A program made the translations under genes and the position numbers. The notes under the pieces were generated by a model. The model was not told where the DNA came from. It was given only the letters and a program-made list of their open reading frames with translations, and made no database searches. Positions 20,202 to 32,960 of a DNA stretch of 64,000 nucleotides are shown in pieces. The DNA lies in NCBI GenBank assembly GCA_035772405.1, contig JAYKKM010000439.1, positions 4,366,001 through 4,430,000 on the forward strand, read 5' to 3'. The stretch's first letter is position 1, and each line of letters opens with the position of its first letter. This stretch comes from Chrysogorgia sp. JL179-B06. Its lineage: Eukaryota; Cnidaria; Anthozoa; Scleralcyonacea; Chrysogorgiidae.

Positions 20202-21430
20202 TTTCTTGCAAAATGTTATCTGGAGATTTGCCGTTACCGGAAAATATCATGGGTTTTTAACAATAACTCTGTTAATCAACCCATTCCGTTATGACCCCAT
20301 AAATATATTAGAGACAAGTGCAGCCATAATTATTTTTTATACATCTTTTATGATGTGGATTTTTCTTCGTTATGTTCGATATACGTGTACCTGCTTAATT
20401 TTTTAATTTAATAGCCATTAAATAAGCATTTTTTTCAAATCCCTTTTCAGACAATCCTGCAGACAAAATTCATGAGGAATTTTACTCGGACAAACAAAAT
20501 ACTGTCTCCCCTCCCCCTAGACAATGTTGGTCAATCTACAAGCGCAAAAAGCCGAGCATTTTGTTGTTTATCGTGGAATAACACAACATTGATGTGGGAG
20601 GAGGGAAACGTACGTTTTATTCAGTCGGAAATTGGGCAATAAAAAGAAAGTAGGTGCTTATACGTTGGATGTCTTGCGTCCACATAATTTGTCCAGGATT
20701 GTCTGAAAAAGTACTTTAAGCAAATTACGTATTTTTATTAGATTACAAGATTGGGGAGGTTTATTATGTCTTGTGATTTGTAAGAGTCTTCAAAATCTTA
20801 TTTCGAATCAAATGAACTACTCATAGTCGGATAGACAAGTCCTACTATAGAGCAATTTTATTCGACGCCTTATTCGCATTTTATTCGACTTCACGGATAT
20901 ATCGGATATCAGACGGTACACGGCTTGTGTACCGATAGTATAAAAGAAACATACATATTTTATTTTAATTTAACGTTGCACAACTGTGTACCGTGTGAGA
21001 CAATTTGCATATCTGTGCACAGACCAGGATTACGCGGCGAGGACGGATGGGACGGCAGCACCAGCCCCTGGAGTTATAGATCCTTTTGTCACCAGACTTA
21101 AAAAATAAGGTTGTATCGATTGCAATTTTCGATAGAGGTTTACAACACTGATCTGTGAAACATAAATACATGCAGTCTTACATATATTATAACGATCGAA
21201 AACGATCTATATATAGCCCTATTGCCTCCGCCAGCTCCAGGCCCAACGTACCCTTAATCTGGCTCTGTATCATATATTTTATGATCTTTTACGATTCCAA
21301 AAGGAGGTTTAGCTTAATTGGAGTAACAAAATCTCAAAAGATACGATGCTAGTAATAATAACTAATAATATATTCGTCATAATTGGTAAGCATTCACTAT
21401 TACGAATCTGGATATCAAACTTTCAACAAT

Positions 21431-21526
21431 CCTTCGATAGCTCAGTTGGCAGAGCGGGGGACTGTAGATCTATGTATCCTTATAGCTGTTATCCCTAGGT
21501 CACTGGTTCAAATCCGGTTCGAAGGA
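21431..21526 (+). tRNA. tRNA-Tyr: tRNA-Tyr(GTA), intron-containing, copy 12
   Basis: Identical to copy 1. Anticodon 21464-21466, intron 21468-21490. Confidence 0.96.
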
Positions 21527-21739
21527 GCTTCTTTAGATGCCAAAGAGTTTTAGATATAATTTTTTTGTTATATTATAATTAAATACGCTCTTATTCTCTA
21601 ATAACATATTTTGACATTTCGCTTTGAATAAGATGTGCGTGAGGAACCCAGTTTTTCTTCAATCCACGTTGATTTTTAGTAGCCACTGTGTTGTTGTGTT
21701 ATGAATATAGAATAAAAGATTGTTTCTCATAGAAGTATT

Positions 21740-21812
21740 GCCCGGTTAGCTCAGTTGGTAGAGCATCAGACTTTTAATCTGAGGGTCATGGGTTCAAGTC
21801 CGTTATCGGGCT
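21740..21812 (+). tRNA. tRNA-Lys: tRNA-Lys(TTT), copy 12, G63 variant
   Basis: Anticodon 21773-21775. C63 is G (21802), giving G51-G63 beside the T50-T64 mismatch: two adjacent unpaired T-stem positions. The upstream TATA-like element is TATAGAA. Function doubtful. Confidence 0.88.
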
Positions 21813-22025
21813 ACGCATGCCATAAAAACATTTTAACAGATTTTGCAGTAATCGCACTCGGACTATTCTGTTGCATGTAGACATTTTATTCGTTCGTGTT
21901 TTATGATTTGTATACTTTTTTCATTATCATTTCAATCAGTTAATGCAGAATAATTATTTAAAAAATTAACGTCTTAGCAGAATGTAAATAAATCACTACG
22001 ATAGAACAGTATCTTTTTTCTTATA

Positions 22026-22098
22026 GCCGAAGTAGCTCAGTTGGGAGAGCGTTAGACTGAAGATCTAAAGGTCCCGGGTTCAATCCCGGGTTTCGGCA
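22026..22098 (+). tRNA. tRNA-Phe: tRNA-Phe(GAA), copy 12
   Basis: Anticodon 22059-22061. T51 is G (22076), replacing the wobble by a G-G mismatch in the T stem. Confidence 0.9.
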
Positions 22099-23333
22099 TT
22101 TCTTGCAAAATGTTATGTGGAGATTTACCGTTACCGGAAAATATCATGGGTTTTTAACAATGACTCTGTTAATCAACCAATTCCGTTATGACCCCATATA
22201 TATATTAGAGACAAGTGCAGTCAGAATTATTTTCTATACATCATTTATGATGTGGATTTTTCTTCGTTATGTTCGATATACGTGTACCTGCTTAATTTTT
22301 TAATTTAATAAAAATTAAATAAGGATTTTTTTCAAATCCCTTTTCAGACAATCCTGCAGACAAAATTCATGAGGAATTTTACTCGGACCAACAAAATACT
22401 GTCTCCCCTCCCCCTAGACAATGTTGGTCAATCTACAAGCGCAAAAAGCCGAGCATTTTGTTGTTTATCGTGGAATAACACAACATTGATGTGGGAGAGG
22501 AGGGAAACGTACGTTTTATTCAGTCGGAAATTGGGCAATAAAAAGAAAGTAGGTGCTTAACTACGTTGGATGTCTTGCGTCCACATAATTTGTCCAGGAT
22601 TGTCTGAAAAAGTATTTTAAGCAAATTACGTATTTTTATTAGATTACATGATTGGGGAGGTTTATTATGTCTTGTGATTTGTAAGAGTCTTCAAAATCTT
22701 ATTTCGAATCAAATGAACTACTCATAGTCGGATAGACAAGTCCTACTATAGAGCAATTTTATTCGACGCCTTATTCGCATTTTATTCGACTTCACGGATA
22801 TATCGGATATCAGACGGTACACGGCTGTGTACCGATAGTATAAAAGAAACATACATATTTTATTTTAATTTAACGTTGCACAACTGTGTACCGTGTGAGA
22901 CAATTTGCATATCTGTGCACAGACCAGGATTACGCGGCGAGGACGGACGGGACGGCAGCACCAGCCCCTGGAGTTATAGATCCTTTTGTCACCAGACTTA
23001 AAAAATAAGGTTGTATCGATTGCAATTTTCGATAGAGGTTTACAACACTGATCTGTGAAACATAAATACATGCATGAGTCTTACATATATTATAACGATC
23101 GAAAACGATCTATATATAGCCCTATTGCCTCCGCCAGCTCCAGGCCCAACGTACCCTTAATCTGGCTCTGTATCATATATTTTATGATCTTTTACGATTC
23201 CAAAAGGAGGTTTAGCTTAATTGGAGTAACAAAATCTCAAAAGATACGATGCTAGTAATAATAACTAATAATATATTCGTCATAATTGGTAAGCATTCAC
23301 TATTACGAATCTGGATATCAAACTTTCAACAAT

Positions 23334-23429
23334 CCTTCGATAGCTCAGTTGGCAGAGCGGGGGACTGTAGATCTATGTATCCTTATAGCTGTTATCCCTA
23401 GGTCACTGGTTCAAATCCGGTTCGAAGGA
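23334..23429 (+). tRNA. tRNA-Tyr: tRNA-Tyr(GTA), intron-containing, copy 13
   Basis: Identical to copy 1. Anticodon 23367-23369, intron 23371-23393. The terminator is T8. Confidence 0.96.
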
Positions 23430-23643
23430 GCTTCTTTAGATGCCAAAGAGTTTTAGATATAATTTTTTTTGTTATATTATAATTAAATACGCTCTTATTC
23501 TCTAATAACATATTTTGACATTTCGCTTTGAATAAGATGTGCGTGAGGAACCCAGTTTTTCTTCAATCCACGTTGATTTTTAGTAGCCACTGTGTTGTTG
23601 TGTTATGAATATATAATAAAAGATTGTTTCTCATACAAGTATT

Positions 23644-23716
23644 GCCCGGTTAGCTCAGTTGGTAGAGCATCAGACTTTTAATCTGAGGGTCATGGGTTCA
23701 AGTCCGTTATCGGGCT
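23644..23716 (+). tRNA. tRNA-Lys: tRNA-Lys(TTT), copy 13, G63 variant
   Basis: Anticodon 23677-23679; G63 at 23706, as in copy 12. Confidence 0.88.
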
Positions 23717-23933
23717 ACGCATGCCATAAAAACATTTTAACAGATTTTGCAGTAATCGCACTCGGACTAATCATTCTGTTGCATGTAGACATTTTATTCG
23801 TTCGTGTTTTATGATTTGTATACTTTTTTCATTATCATTTCAATCAGTTAATGCAGAATAATTATTTAAAAAATTAACGTCTTAGCAGAATGTAAATAAA
23901 TCACTACGATAGAACAGTATCTTTTTTCTTATA

Positions 23934-24006
23934 GCCGAAGTAGCTCAGTTGGGAGAGCGTTAGACTGAAGATCTAAAGGTCCCTGGTTCAATCCCGGGTT
24001 TTGGCA
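23934..24006 (+). tRNA. tRNA-Phe: tRNA-Phe(GAA), copy 13
   Basis: Anticodon 23967-23969. C69 is T (24002), giving a G4-T69 wobble in the acceptor. Confidence 0.93.
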
Positions 24007-25241
24007 TTTCTTGCAAAATGTTATGTGGAGATTTACCGTTACCGGAAAATATCATGGGTTTTTAACAATGACTCTGTTAATCAACCCATTCCGTTATGAC
24101 CCCATATATATATTAGAGACAAGTGCAGTCAGAATTATTTTCTATACATCATTTATGATGTGGATTTTTCTTCGTTATGTTCGATATACGTGTACCTGCT
24201 TAATTTTTTAATTTAATAAAAATTAAATAAGGATTTTTTTCAAATCCCTTTTCAGACAATCCTGCAGACAAAATTCATGAGGAATTTTACTCGGACCAAC
24301 AAAATACTGTCTCCCCTCCCCCAAGACAATGTTGGTCAATCTACAAGCGCAAAAAGCCGAGCATTTTGTTGTTTATCGTGGAATAACACAACATTGATGT
24401 GGGAGAGGAGGGAAACGTACGTTTTATTCAGTCGGAAATTGGGCAATAAAAAGAAAGTAGGTGCTTAACTACGTTGGATGTCTTGCGTCCACATAATTTG
24501 TCCAGGATTGTCTGAAAAAGTATTTTAAGCAAATTACGTATTTTTATTAGATTACATGATTGGGGAGGTTTATTATGTCTTGTGATTTGTAAGAGTCTTC
24601 AAAATCTTATTTCGAATCAAATGAACTACTCATAGTCGGATAGACAAGTCCTACTATAGAGCAATTTTATTCGACGCCTTATTCGCATTTTATTCGACTT
24701 CACGGATATATCGGATATCAGACGGTACACGGCTGTGTACCGATAGTATAAAAGAAACATACATATTTTATTTTAATTTAACGTTGCACAACTGTGTACC
24801 GTGTGAGACAATTTGCATATCTGTGCACAGACCAGGATTACGCGGCGAGGACGGACGGGACGGCAGCACCAGCCCCTGGAGTTATAGATCCTTTTGTCAC
24901 CAGACTTAAAAAATAAGGTTGTATCGATTGCAATTTTCGATAGAGGTTTACAACACTGATCTGTGAAACATAAATACATGCATGAGTCTTACATATATTA
25001 TAACGATCGAAAACGATCTATATATAGCCCTATTGCCTCCGCCAGCTCCAGGCCCAACGTACCCTTAATCTGGCTCTGTATCATATATTTTATGATCTTT
25101 TACGATTCCAAAAGGAGGTTTAGCTTAATTGGAGTAACAAAATCTCAAAAGATACGATGCTAGTAATAATAACTAATAATATATTCGTCATAATTGGTAA
25201 GCATTCACTATTACGAATCTGGATATCAAACTTTCAACAAT

Positions 25242-25337
25242 CCTTCGATAGCTCAGTTGGCAGAGCGGGGGACTGTAGATCTATGTATCCTTATAGCTGT
25301 TATCCCTAGGTCACTGGTTCAAATCCGGTTCGAAGGA
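25242..25337 (+). tRNA. tRNA-Tyr: tRNA-Tyr(GTA), intron-containing, copy 14
   Basis: Identical to copy 1. Anticodon 25275-25277, intron 25279-25301. Confidence 0.96.
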
Positions 25338-25550
25338 GCTTCTTTAGATGCCAAAGAGTTTTAGATATAATTTTTTTGTTATATTATAATTAAATACGCT
25401 CTTATTCTCTAATAACATATTTTGACATTTCGCTTTGAATAAGATGTGCGTGAGGAACCCAGTTTTTCTTCAATCCACGTTGATTTTTAGTAGCCACTGT
25501 GTTGTTGTGTTATGAATATATAATAAAAGATTGTTTCTCATACAAGTATT

Positions 25551-25623
25551 GCCCGGTTAGCTCAGTTGGTAGAGCATCAGACTTTTAATCTGAGGGTCAT
25601 GGGTTCAAGTCCGTTATCGGGCT
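25551..25623 (+). tRNA. tRNA-Lys: tRNA-Lys(TTT), copy 14, G63 variant
   Basis: Anticodon 25584-25586; G63 at 25613. Confidence 0.88.
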
Positions 25624-25840
25624 ACGCATGCCATAAAAACATTTTAACAGATTTTGCAGTAATCGCACTCGGACTAATCATTCTGTTGCATGTAGACATT
25701 TTATTCGTTCGTGTTTTATGATTTGTATACTTTTTTCATTATCATTTCAATCAGTTAATGCAGAATAATTATTTAAAAAATTAACGTCTAAGCAGAATGT
25801 AAATAAATCACTACGATAGAACAGTATCTTTTTTCTTATA

Positions 25841-25913
25841 GCCGAAGTAGCTCAGTTGGGAGAGCGTTAGACTGAAGATCTAAAGGTCCCTGGTTCAATC
25901 CCGGGTTTCGGCA
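25841..25913 (+). tRNA. tRNA-Phe: tRNA-Phe(GAA), copy 14
   Basis: Identical to copy 1. Anticodon 25874-25876. Confidence 0.96.
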
Positions 25914-27149
25914 TTTCTTGCAAAATGTTATGTGGAGATTTACCGTTACCGGAAAATATCATGGGTTTTTAACAATGACTCTGTTAATCAACCCATTCCG
26001 TTATGACCCCATATATATATTAGAGACAAGTGCAGTCAGAATTATTTTCTATACATCATTTATGATGTGGATTTTTCTTCGTTATGTTCGATATACGTGT
26101 ACCTGCTTAATTTTTTAATTTAATAAAAATTAAATAAGGATTTTTTTTCAAATCCCTTTTCAGACAATCCTGCAGACAAAATTCATGAGGAATTTTACTC
26201 GGACCAACAAAATACTGTCTCCCCTCCCCCTAGACAATGTTGGTCAATCTACAAGCGCAAAAAGCCGAGCATTTTGTTGTTTATCGTGGAATAACACAAC
26301 ATTGATGTGGGAGAGGAGGGAAACGTACGTTTTATTCAGTCGGAAATTGGGCAATAAAAAGAAAGTAGGTGCTTAACTACGTTGGATGTCTTGCGTCCAC
26401 ATAATTTGTCCAGGATTGTCTGAAAAAGTATTTTAAGCAAATTACGTATTTTTATTAGATTACATGATTGGGGAGGTTTATTATGTCTTGTGATTTGTAA
26501 GAGTCTTCAAAATCTTATTTCGAATCAAATGAACTACTCATAGTCGGATAGACAAGTCCTACTATAGAGCAATTTTATTCGACGCCTTATTCGCATTTTA
26601 TTCGACTTCACGGATATATCGGATATCAGACGGTACACGGCTGTGTACCGATAGTATAAAAGAAACATACATATTTTATTTTAATTTAACGTTGCACAAC
26701 TGTGTACCGTGTGAGACAATTTGCATATCTGTGCACAGACCAGGATTACGCGGCGAGGACGGACGGGACGGCAGCACCAGCCCCTGGAGTTATAGATCCT
26801 TTTGTCACCAGACTTAAAAAATAAGGTTGTATCGATTGCAATTTTCGATAGAGGTTTACAACACTGATCTGTGAAACATAAATACATGCATGAGTCTTAC
26901 ATATATTATAACGATCGAAAACGATCTATATATAGCCCTATTGCCTCCGCCAGCTCCAGGCCCAACGTACCCTTAATCTGGCTCTGTATCATATATTTTA
27001 TGATCTTTTACGATTCCAAAAGGAGGTTTAGCTTAATTGGAGTAACAAAATCTCAAAAGATACGATGCTAGTAATAATAACTAATAATATATTCGTCATA
27101 ATTGGTAAGCATTCACTATTACGAATCTGGATATCAAACTTTCAACAAT

Positions 27150-27245
27150 CCTTCGATAGCTCAGTTGGCAGAGCGGGGGACTGTAGATCTATGTATCCTT
27201 ATAGCTGTTATCCCTAGGTCACTGGTTCAAATCCGGTTCGAAGGA
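27150..27245 (+). tRNA. tRNA-Tyr: tRNA-Tyr(GTA), intron-containing, copy 15
   Basis: Identical to copy 1. Anticodon 27183-27185, intron 27187-27209. Confidence 0.96.
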
Positions 27246-27458
27246 GCTTCTTTAGATGCCAAAGAGTTTTAGATATAATTTTTTTGTTATATTATAATTA
27301 AATACGCTCTTATTCTCTAATAACATATTTTGACATTTCGCTTTGAATAAGATGTGCGTGAGGAACCCAGTTTTTCTTCAATCCACGTTGATTTTTAGTA
27401 GCCACTGTGTTGTTGTGTTATGAATATATAATAAAAGATTGTTTCTCATACAAGTATT

Positions 27459-27531
27459 GCCCGGTTAGCTCAGTTGGTAGAGCATCAGACTTTTAATCTG
27501 AGGGTCATGGGTTCAAGTCCGTTATCGGGCT
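27459..27531 (+). tRNA. tRNA-Lys: tRNA-Lys(TTT), copy 15, G63 variant
   Basis: Anticodon 27492-27494; G63 at 27521. Confidence 0.88.
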
Positions 27532-27748
27532 ACGCATGCCATAAAAACATTTTAACAGATTTTGCAGTAATCGCACTCGGACTAATCATTCTGTTGCATG
27601 TAGACATTTTATTCGTTCGTGTTTTATGATTTGTTTACTTTTTTCATTATCATTTCAATCAGTTAATGCAGAATAATTATTTAAAAAATTAACGTCTTAG
27701 CAGAATGTAAATAAATCACTACGATAGAACAGTATCTTTTTTCTTATA

Positions 27749-27821
27749 GCCGAAGTAGCTCAGTTGGGAGAGCGTTAGACTGAAGATCTAAAGTTCCCTG
27801 GTTCAATCCCGGGTTTCGGCA
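27749..27821 (+). tRNA. tRNA-Phe: tRNA-Phe(GAA), copy 15
   Basis: Anticodon 27782-27784. A variable-loop G46 to T (27794) removes a base used in a tertiary contact; shared only with copy 21. Confidence 0.92.
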
Positions 27822-29055
27822 TTTCTTGCAAAATGTTATGTGGAGATTTACCGTTACCGGAAAATATCATGGGTTTTTAACAATGACTCTGTTTATCAAC
27901 CATTCCGTTATGACCCCATATATATATTAGAGACAAGTGCAGTCAGAATTATTTTCTATACATCATTTATGATGTGGATTTTTCTTCGTTATGTTCGATA
28001 TACGTGTACCTGCTTAATTTTTTAATTTAATAAAAATTAAATAAGGATTTTTTTCAAATCCCTTTTCAGACAATCCTGCAGACAAAATTCATGAGGAATT
28101 TTACTCGGACCAACAAAATACTGTCTCCCCTCCCCCTAGACAATGTTGGTCAATCTACAAGCGCAAAAAGCCGAGCATTTTGTTGTTTATCGTGGAATAA
28201 CACAACATTGATGTGGGAGAGGAGGGAAACGTACGTTTTATTCAGTCGGAAATTGGGCAATAAAAAGAAAGTAGGTGCTTAACTACGTTGGATGTCTTGC
28301 GTCCACATAATTTGTCCAGGATTGTCTGAAAAAGTATTTTAAGCAAATTACGTATTTTTATTAGATTACATGATTGGGGAGGTTTATTATGTCTTGTGAT
28401 TTGTAAGAGTCTTCAAAATCTTATTTCGAATCAAATGAACTACTCATAGTCGGATAGACAAGTCCTACTATAGAGCAATTTTATTCGACGCCTTATTCGC
28501 ATTTTATTCGACTTCACGGATATATCGGATATCAGACGGTACACGGCTGTGTACCGATAGTATAAAAGAAACATACATATTTTATTTTAATTTAACGTTG
28601 CACAACTGTGTACCGTGTGAGACAATTTGCATATCTGTGCACAGACCAGGATTACGCGGCGAGGACGGACGGGACGGCAGCACCAGCCCCTGGAGTTATA
28701 GATCCTTTTGTCACCAGACTTAAAAAATAAGGTTGTATCGATTGCAATTTTCGATAGAGGTTTACAACACTGATCTGTGAAACATAAATACATGCATGAG
28801 TCTTACATATATTATAACGATCGAAAACGATCTATATATAGCCCTATTGCCTCCGCCAGCTCCAGGCCCAACGTACCCTTAATCTGGCTCTGTATCATAT
28901 ATTTTATGATCTTTTACGATTCCAAAAGGAGGTTTAGCTTAATTGGAGTAACAAAATCTCAAAAGATACGATGCTAGTAATAATAACTAATAATATATTC
29001 GTCATAATTGGTAAGCATTCACTATTACGAATCTGGATATCAAACTTTCAACAAT

Positions 29056-29151
29056 CCTTCGATAGCTCAGTTGGCAGAGCGGGGGACTGTAGATCTATGT
29101 ATCCTTATAGCTGTTATCCCTAGGTCACTGGTTCAAATCCGGTTCGAAGGA
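29056..29151 (+). tRNA. tRNA-Tyr: tRNA-Tyr(GTA), intron-containing, copy 16
   Basis: Identical to copy 1. Anticodon 29089-29091, intron 29093-29115. Confidence 0.96.
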
Positions 29152-29364
29152 GCTTCTTTAGATGCCAAAGAGTTTTAGATATAATTTTTTTGTTATATTA
29201 TAATTAAATACGCTCTTATTCTCTAATAACATATTTTGACATTTCGCTTTGAATAAGATGTGCGTGAGGAACCCAGTTTTTCTTCAATCCACGTTGATTT
29301 TTAGTAGCCACTGTGTTGTTGTGTTATGAATATATAATAAAAGATTGTTTCTCATACAAGTATT

Positions 29365-29437
29365 GCCCGGTTAGCTCAGTTGGTAGAGCATCAGACTTTT
29401 AATCTGAGGGTCATGGGTTCAAGTCCGTTATCGGGCT
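29365..29437 (+). tRNA. tRNA-Lys: tRNA-Lys(TTT), copy 16, G63 variant
   Basis: Anticodon 29398-29400; G63 at 29427. Confidence 0.88.
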
Positions 29438-29655
29438 ACGCATGCCATAAAAAACATTTTAACAGATTTTGCAGTAATCGCACTCGGACTAATCATTCTG
29501 TTGCATGTAGACATTTTATTCGTTCGTGTTTTATGATTTGTATACTTTTTTCATTATCATTTCAATCAGTTAATGCAGAATAATTATTTAAAAAATTAAC
29601 GTCTTAGCAGAATGTAAATAAATCACTACGATAGAACAGTATCTTTTTTCTTATA

Positions 29656-29728
29656 GCCGAAGTAGCTCAGTTGGGAGAGCGTTAGACTGAAGATCTAAAG
29701 GTCCCTGGTTCAATCCCGGGTTTCGGCA
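29656..29728 (+). tRNA. tRNA-Phe: tRNA-Phe(GAA), copy 16
   Basis: Identical to copy 1. Anticodon 29689-29691. Confidence 0.96.
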
Positions 29729-30958
29729 TTTCTTGCAAAATGTTATGTGGAGATTTACCGTTACCGGAAAATATCATGGGTTTTTAACAATGACTCTGTT
29801 AATCAACCCATTCCATTATGACCCCATATATATATTAGAGACAAGTGCAGTCAGAATTATTTTCTATGCATCATTTATGATGTGGATTTTTCTTCGTTAT
29901 GTTCGATATACGTGTACCTGCTTAATTTTTTAATTTAATAAAAATTAAATAAGGATTTTTTTCAAATCCCTTTTCAGACAATCCTGCAGACAAAATTCAT
30001 GAGGAATTTTACTCGGACCAACAAAATACTGTCTCCCCTCCCCCTAGACAATGTTGGTCAATCTACAAGCGCAAAAAGCCGAGCATTTTGTTGTTTATCG
30101 TGGAATAACACAACATTGATGTGGGAGGAGGGAAACGTACGTTTTATTCAGTCGGAAATTGGGCAATAAAAAGAAAGTAGGTGCTTAACTACGTTGGATG
30201 TCTTGCGTCCACATAATTTGTCCAGGATTGTCTGAAAAAGTATTTTAAGCAAATTACGTATTTTTATTAGATTACAAGATTGGGGAGGTTTATTATGTCT
30301 TGTGATTTGTAAGAGTCTTCAAAATCTTATTTCGAATCAAATGAACTACTCATAGTCGGATAGACAAGTCCTACTATAGAGCAATTTTATTCGACGCCTT
30401 ATTCGCATTTTATTCGACTTCACGGATATATCGGATATCAGACGGTACACGGCTGTGTACCGATAGTATAAAAGAAACATACATATTTTATTTTAATTTA
30501 ACGTTGCACAACTGTGTACCGTGTGAGACAATTTGCATATCTGTGCACAGACCAGGATTACGCGGCGAGGACGGATGGGACGGCAGCACCAGCCCCTGGA
30601 GTTATAGATCCTTTTGTCACCAGACTTAAAAAATAAGGTTGTATCGATTGCAATTTTCGATAGAGGTTTACAACACTGATCTGTGAAACATAAATACATG
30701 CAGTCTTACATATATTATAACGATCGAAAACGATCTATATATAGCCCTATTGCCTCCGCCAGCTCCAGGCCCAACGTACCCTTAATCTGGCTCTGTATCA
30801 TATATTTTATGATCTTTTACGATTCCAAAACGAGGTTTAGCTTAATTGGAGTAACAAAATCTCAAAAGATACGATGCTAGTAATAATAACTAATAATATA
30901 TTCGTCATAATTGGTAAGCATTCACTATTACGAATCTGGATATCAAACTTTCAACAAT

Positions 30959-31054
30959 CCTTCGATAGCTCAGTTGGCAGAGCGGGGGACTGTAGATCTA
31001 TGTATCCTTATAGCTGTTATCCCTAGGTCACTGGTTCAAATCCGGTTCGAAGGA
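30959..31054 (+). tRNA. tRNA-Tyr: tRNA-Tyr(GTA), intron-containing, copy 17
   Basis: Identical to copy 1. Anticodon 30992-30994, intron 30996-31018. Confidence 0.96.
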
Positions 31055-31267
31055 GCTTCTTTAGATGCCAAAGAGTTTTAGATATAATTTTTTTGTTATA
31101 TTATAATTAAATACGCTCTTATTCTCTAATAACATATTTTGACATTTCGCTTTGAATAAGATGTGCGTGAGGAACCCAGTTTTTCTTCAATCCACGTTGA
31201 TTTTTAGTAGCCACTGTGTTGTTGTGTTATGAATATATAATAAAAGATTGTTTCTCATACAAGTATT

Positions 31268-31340
31268 GCCCGGTTAGCTCAGTTGGTAGAGCATCAGACT
31301 TTTAATCTGAGGGTCATGGGTTCAAGTCCCTTATCGGGCT
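31268..31340 (+). tRNA. tRNA-Lys: tRNA-Lys(TTT), copy 17
   Basis: Identical to copy 1 (C63 restored relative to copies 12-16). Anticodon 31301-31303. Confidence 0.95.
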
Positions 31341-31557
31341 ACGCATGCCATAAAAACATTTTAACAGATTTTGCAGTAATCGCACTCGGACTAATCATTC
31401 TGTTGCATGTAAACATTTTATTCGTTCGTGTTTTATGATTTGTATACTTTTTTCATTATCATTTCAATCAGTTAATGCAGAATAATTATTTAAAAAATTA
31501 ACGTCTTAGCAGAATGTAAATAAATCACTACGATAGAATAGTATCTTTTTTCTAACA

Positions 31558-31630
31558 GCCGAAGTAGCTCAGTTGGGAGAGCGTTAGACTGAAGATCTAA
31601 AGGTCCCTGGTTCAATCCCGGGTTTCGGCA
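31558..31630 (+). tRNA. tRNA-Phe: tRNA-Phe(GAA), copy 17
   Basis: The gene is identical to copy 1. Anticodon 31591-31593. The 5' flank is CTAACAG rather than CTTATAG, as in copies 19, 23, 25 and 26. Confidence 0.96.
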
Positions 31631-32864
31631 TTTCTTGCAAAATGTTATGTGGAGATTTACCGTTACCGGAAAATATCATGGGTTTTTAACAATGACTCTG
31701 TTAATCAACCCATTCCGTTATGACCCCATATATATATTAGAGACAAGTGCAGTCAGAATTATTTTCTATACATCATTTATGATGTGGATTTTTCTTCGTT
31801 ATGTTCGATATACGTGTACCTGCTTAATTTTTTAATTTAATAAAAATTAAATAAGGATTTTTTTCAAATCCCTTTTCAGACAATCCTGCAGACAAAATTC
31901 ATGAGGAATTTTACTCGGACCAACAAAATACTGTCTCCCCTCCCCCTAGACAATGTTGGTCAATCTACAAGCGCAAAAAGCCGAGCATTTTGTTGTTTAT
32001 CGTGGAATAACACAACATTGATGTGGGAGGAGGGAAACGTACGTTTTATTCAGTCGGAAATTGGGCAATAAAAAGAAAGTAGGTGCTTAACTACGTTGGA
32101 TGTCTTGCGTCCACATAATTTGTCCAGGATTGTCTGAAAAAGTATTTTAAGCAAATTACGTATTTTTATTAGATTACAAGATTGGGGAGGTTTATTATGT
32201 CTTGTGATTTGTAAGAGTCTTCAAAATCTTATTTCGAATCAAATGAACTACTCATAGTCGGATAGACAAGTCCTACTATAGAGCAATTTTATTCGACGCC
32301 TTATTCGCATTTTGTTCGACTTCACGGATATATCGGATATCAGACGGTACACACGGCTGTGTACCGATAGTATAAAAGAAACATACATATTTTATTTTAA
32401 TTTAACGTTGCACAACTGTGTACCGTGTGAGACAATTTGCATATCTGTGCACAGACCAGGATTACGCGGCGAGGACGGATGGGACGGCAGCACCAGCCCC
32501 TGGAGTTATAGATCCTTTTGTCACCAGACTTAAAAAATAAGGTTGTATCGATTGCAATTTTCGATAGAGGTTTACAACACTGATCTGTGAAACATAAATA
32601 CATGCGGTCTTACATATATTATAACGATCGAAAACGATCTATATATATAGCCCTATTGCCTCCGCCAGCTCCAGGCCCAACGTACCCTTAATCTGGCTCT
32701 GTATCATATATTTTATGATCTTTTACGATTCCAAAAGGAGGTTTAGCTTAATTGGAGTAACAAAATCTCAAAAGATACGATGCTAGTAATAATAACTAAT
32801 AATATATTCGTCATAATTGGTAAGCATTCACTATTACGAATCTGGATATCAAACTTTCAACAAT

Positions 32865-32960
32865 CCTTCGATAGCTCAGTTGGCAGAGCGGGGGACTGTA
32901 GATCTATGTATCCTTATAGCTGTTATCCCTAGGTCACTGGTTCAAATCCGGTTCGAAGGA
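32865..32960 (+). tRNA. tRNA-Tyr: tRNA-Tyr(GTA), intron-containing, copy 18
   Basis: Identical to copy 1. Anticodon 32898-32900, intron 32902-32924. Confidence 0.96.

Larger units (their letters stand above)
20202..22098 (+). repeat. Array unit 12, last type A spacer
   Basis: Type A spacer starts are not seen to the right of this unit. The spacer hairpin has an extra T (CGGCTTGTG near 20922). TTATACGTTGG near 20658 lacks the usual AC. Confidence 0.9.
22099..24006 (+). repeat. Array unit 13, spacer type B, start of four-unit homogeneous run
   Basis: Units 13-16 share AATAAAAATTAAATAAGG, a GA insertion (GGGAGAGGAGGG), ATTACATGATTGG, GACGGACGGGAC and ATGCATGAGTC, pointing to recent local amplification. 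The inverted-repeat segment spans about 22340-22611. Confidence 0.9.
24007..25913 (+). repeat. Array unit 14, spacer type B
   Basis: Member of the 13-16 run. Private CCCCCAAGAC near 24319, where others have CCCCCTAGAC. Confidence 0.9.
25914..27821 (+). repeat. Array unit 15, spacer type B
   Basis: Member of the 13-16 run. From about 27.02 kb its right part matches unit 21 at an offset of 10740 nt. Confidence 0.9.
27822..29728 (+). repeat. Array unit 16, spacer type B
   Basis: GTTTATCAACCATTCC near 27891 (one C lost, one T gained) is shared only with unit 22. An extra A follows tRNA-Lys (ATAAAAAACATT). Confidence 0.9.
29729..31630 (+). repeat. Array unit 17, spacer type B
   Basis: CATTCCATTATG near 29810 is shared with unit 23. 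AAAACGAGG near 30826 is shared with units 21, 23 and 28. CTAACAG precedes Phe. Confidence 0.9.

Noticed and set aside
29380..29583. 67-codon frame starting inside tRNA-Lys (also at 51539-51742).
   Set aside because: It is the sense translation of tRNA-Lys and its trailer, a typical spurious frame.
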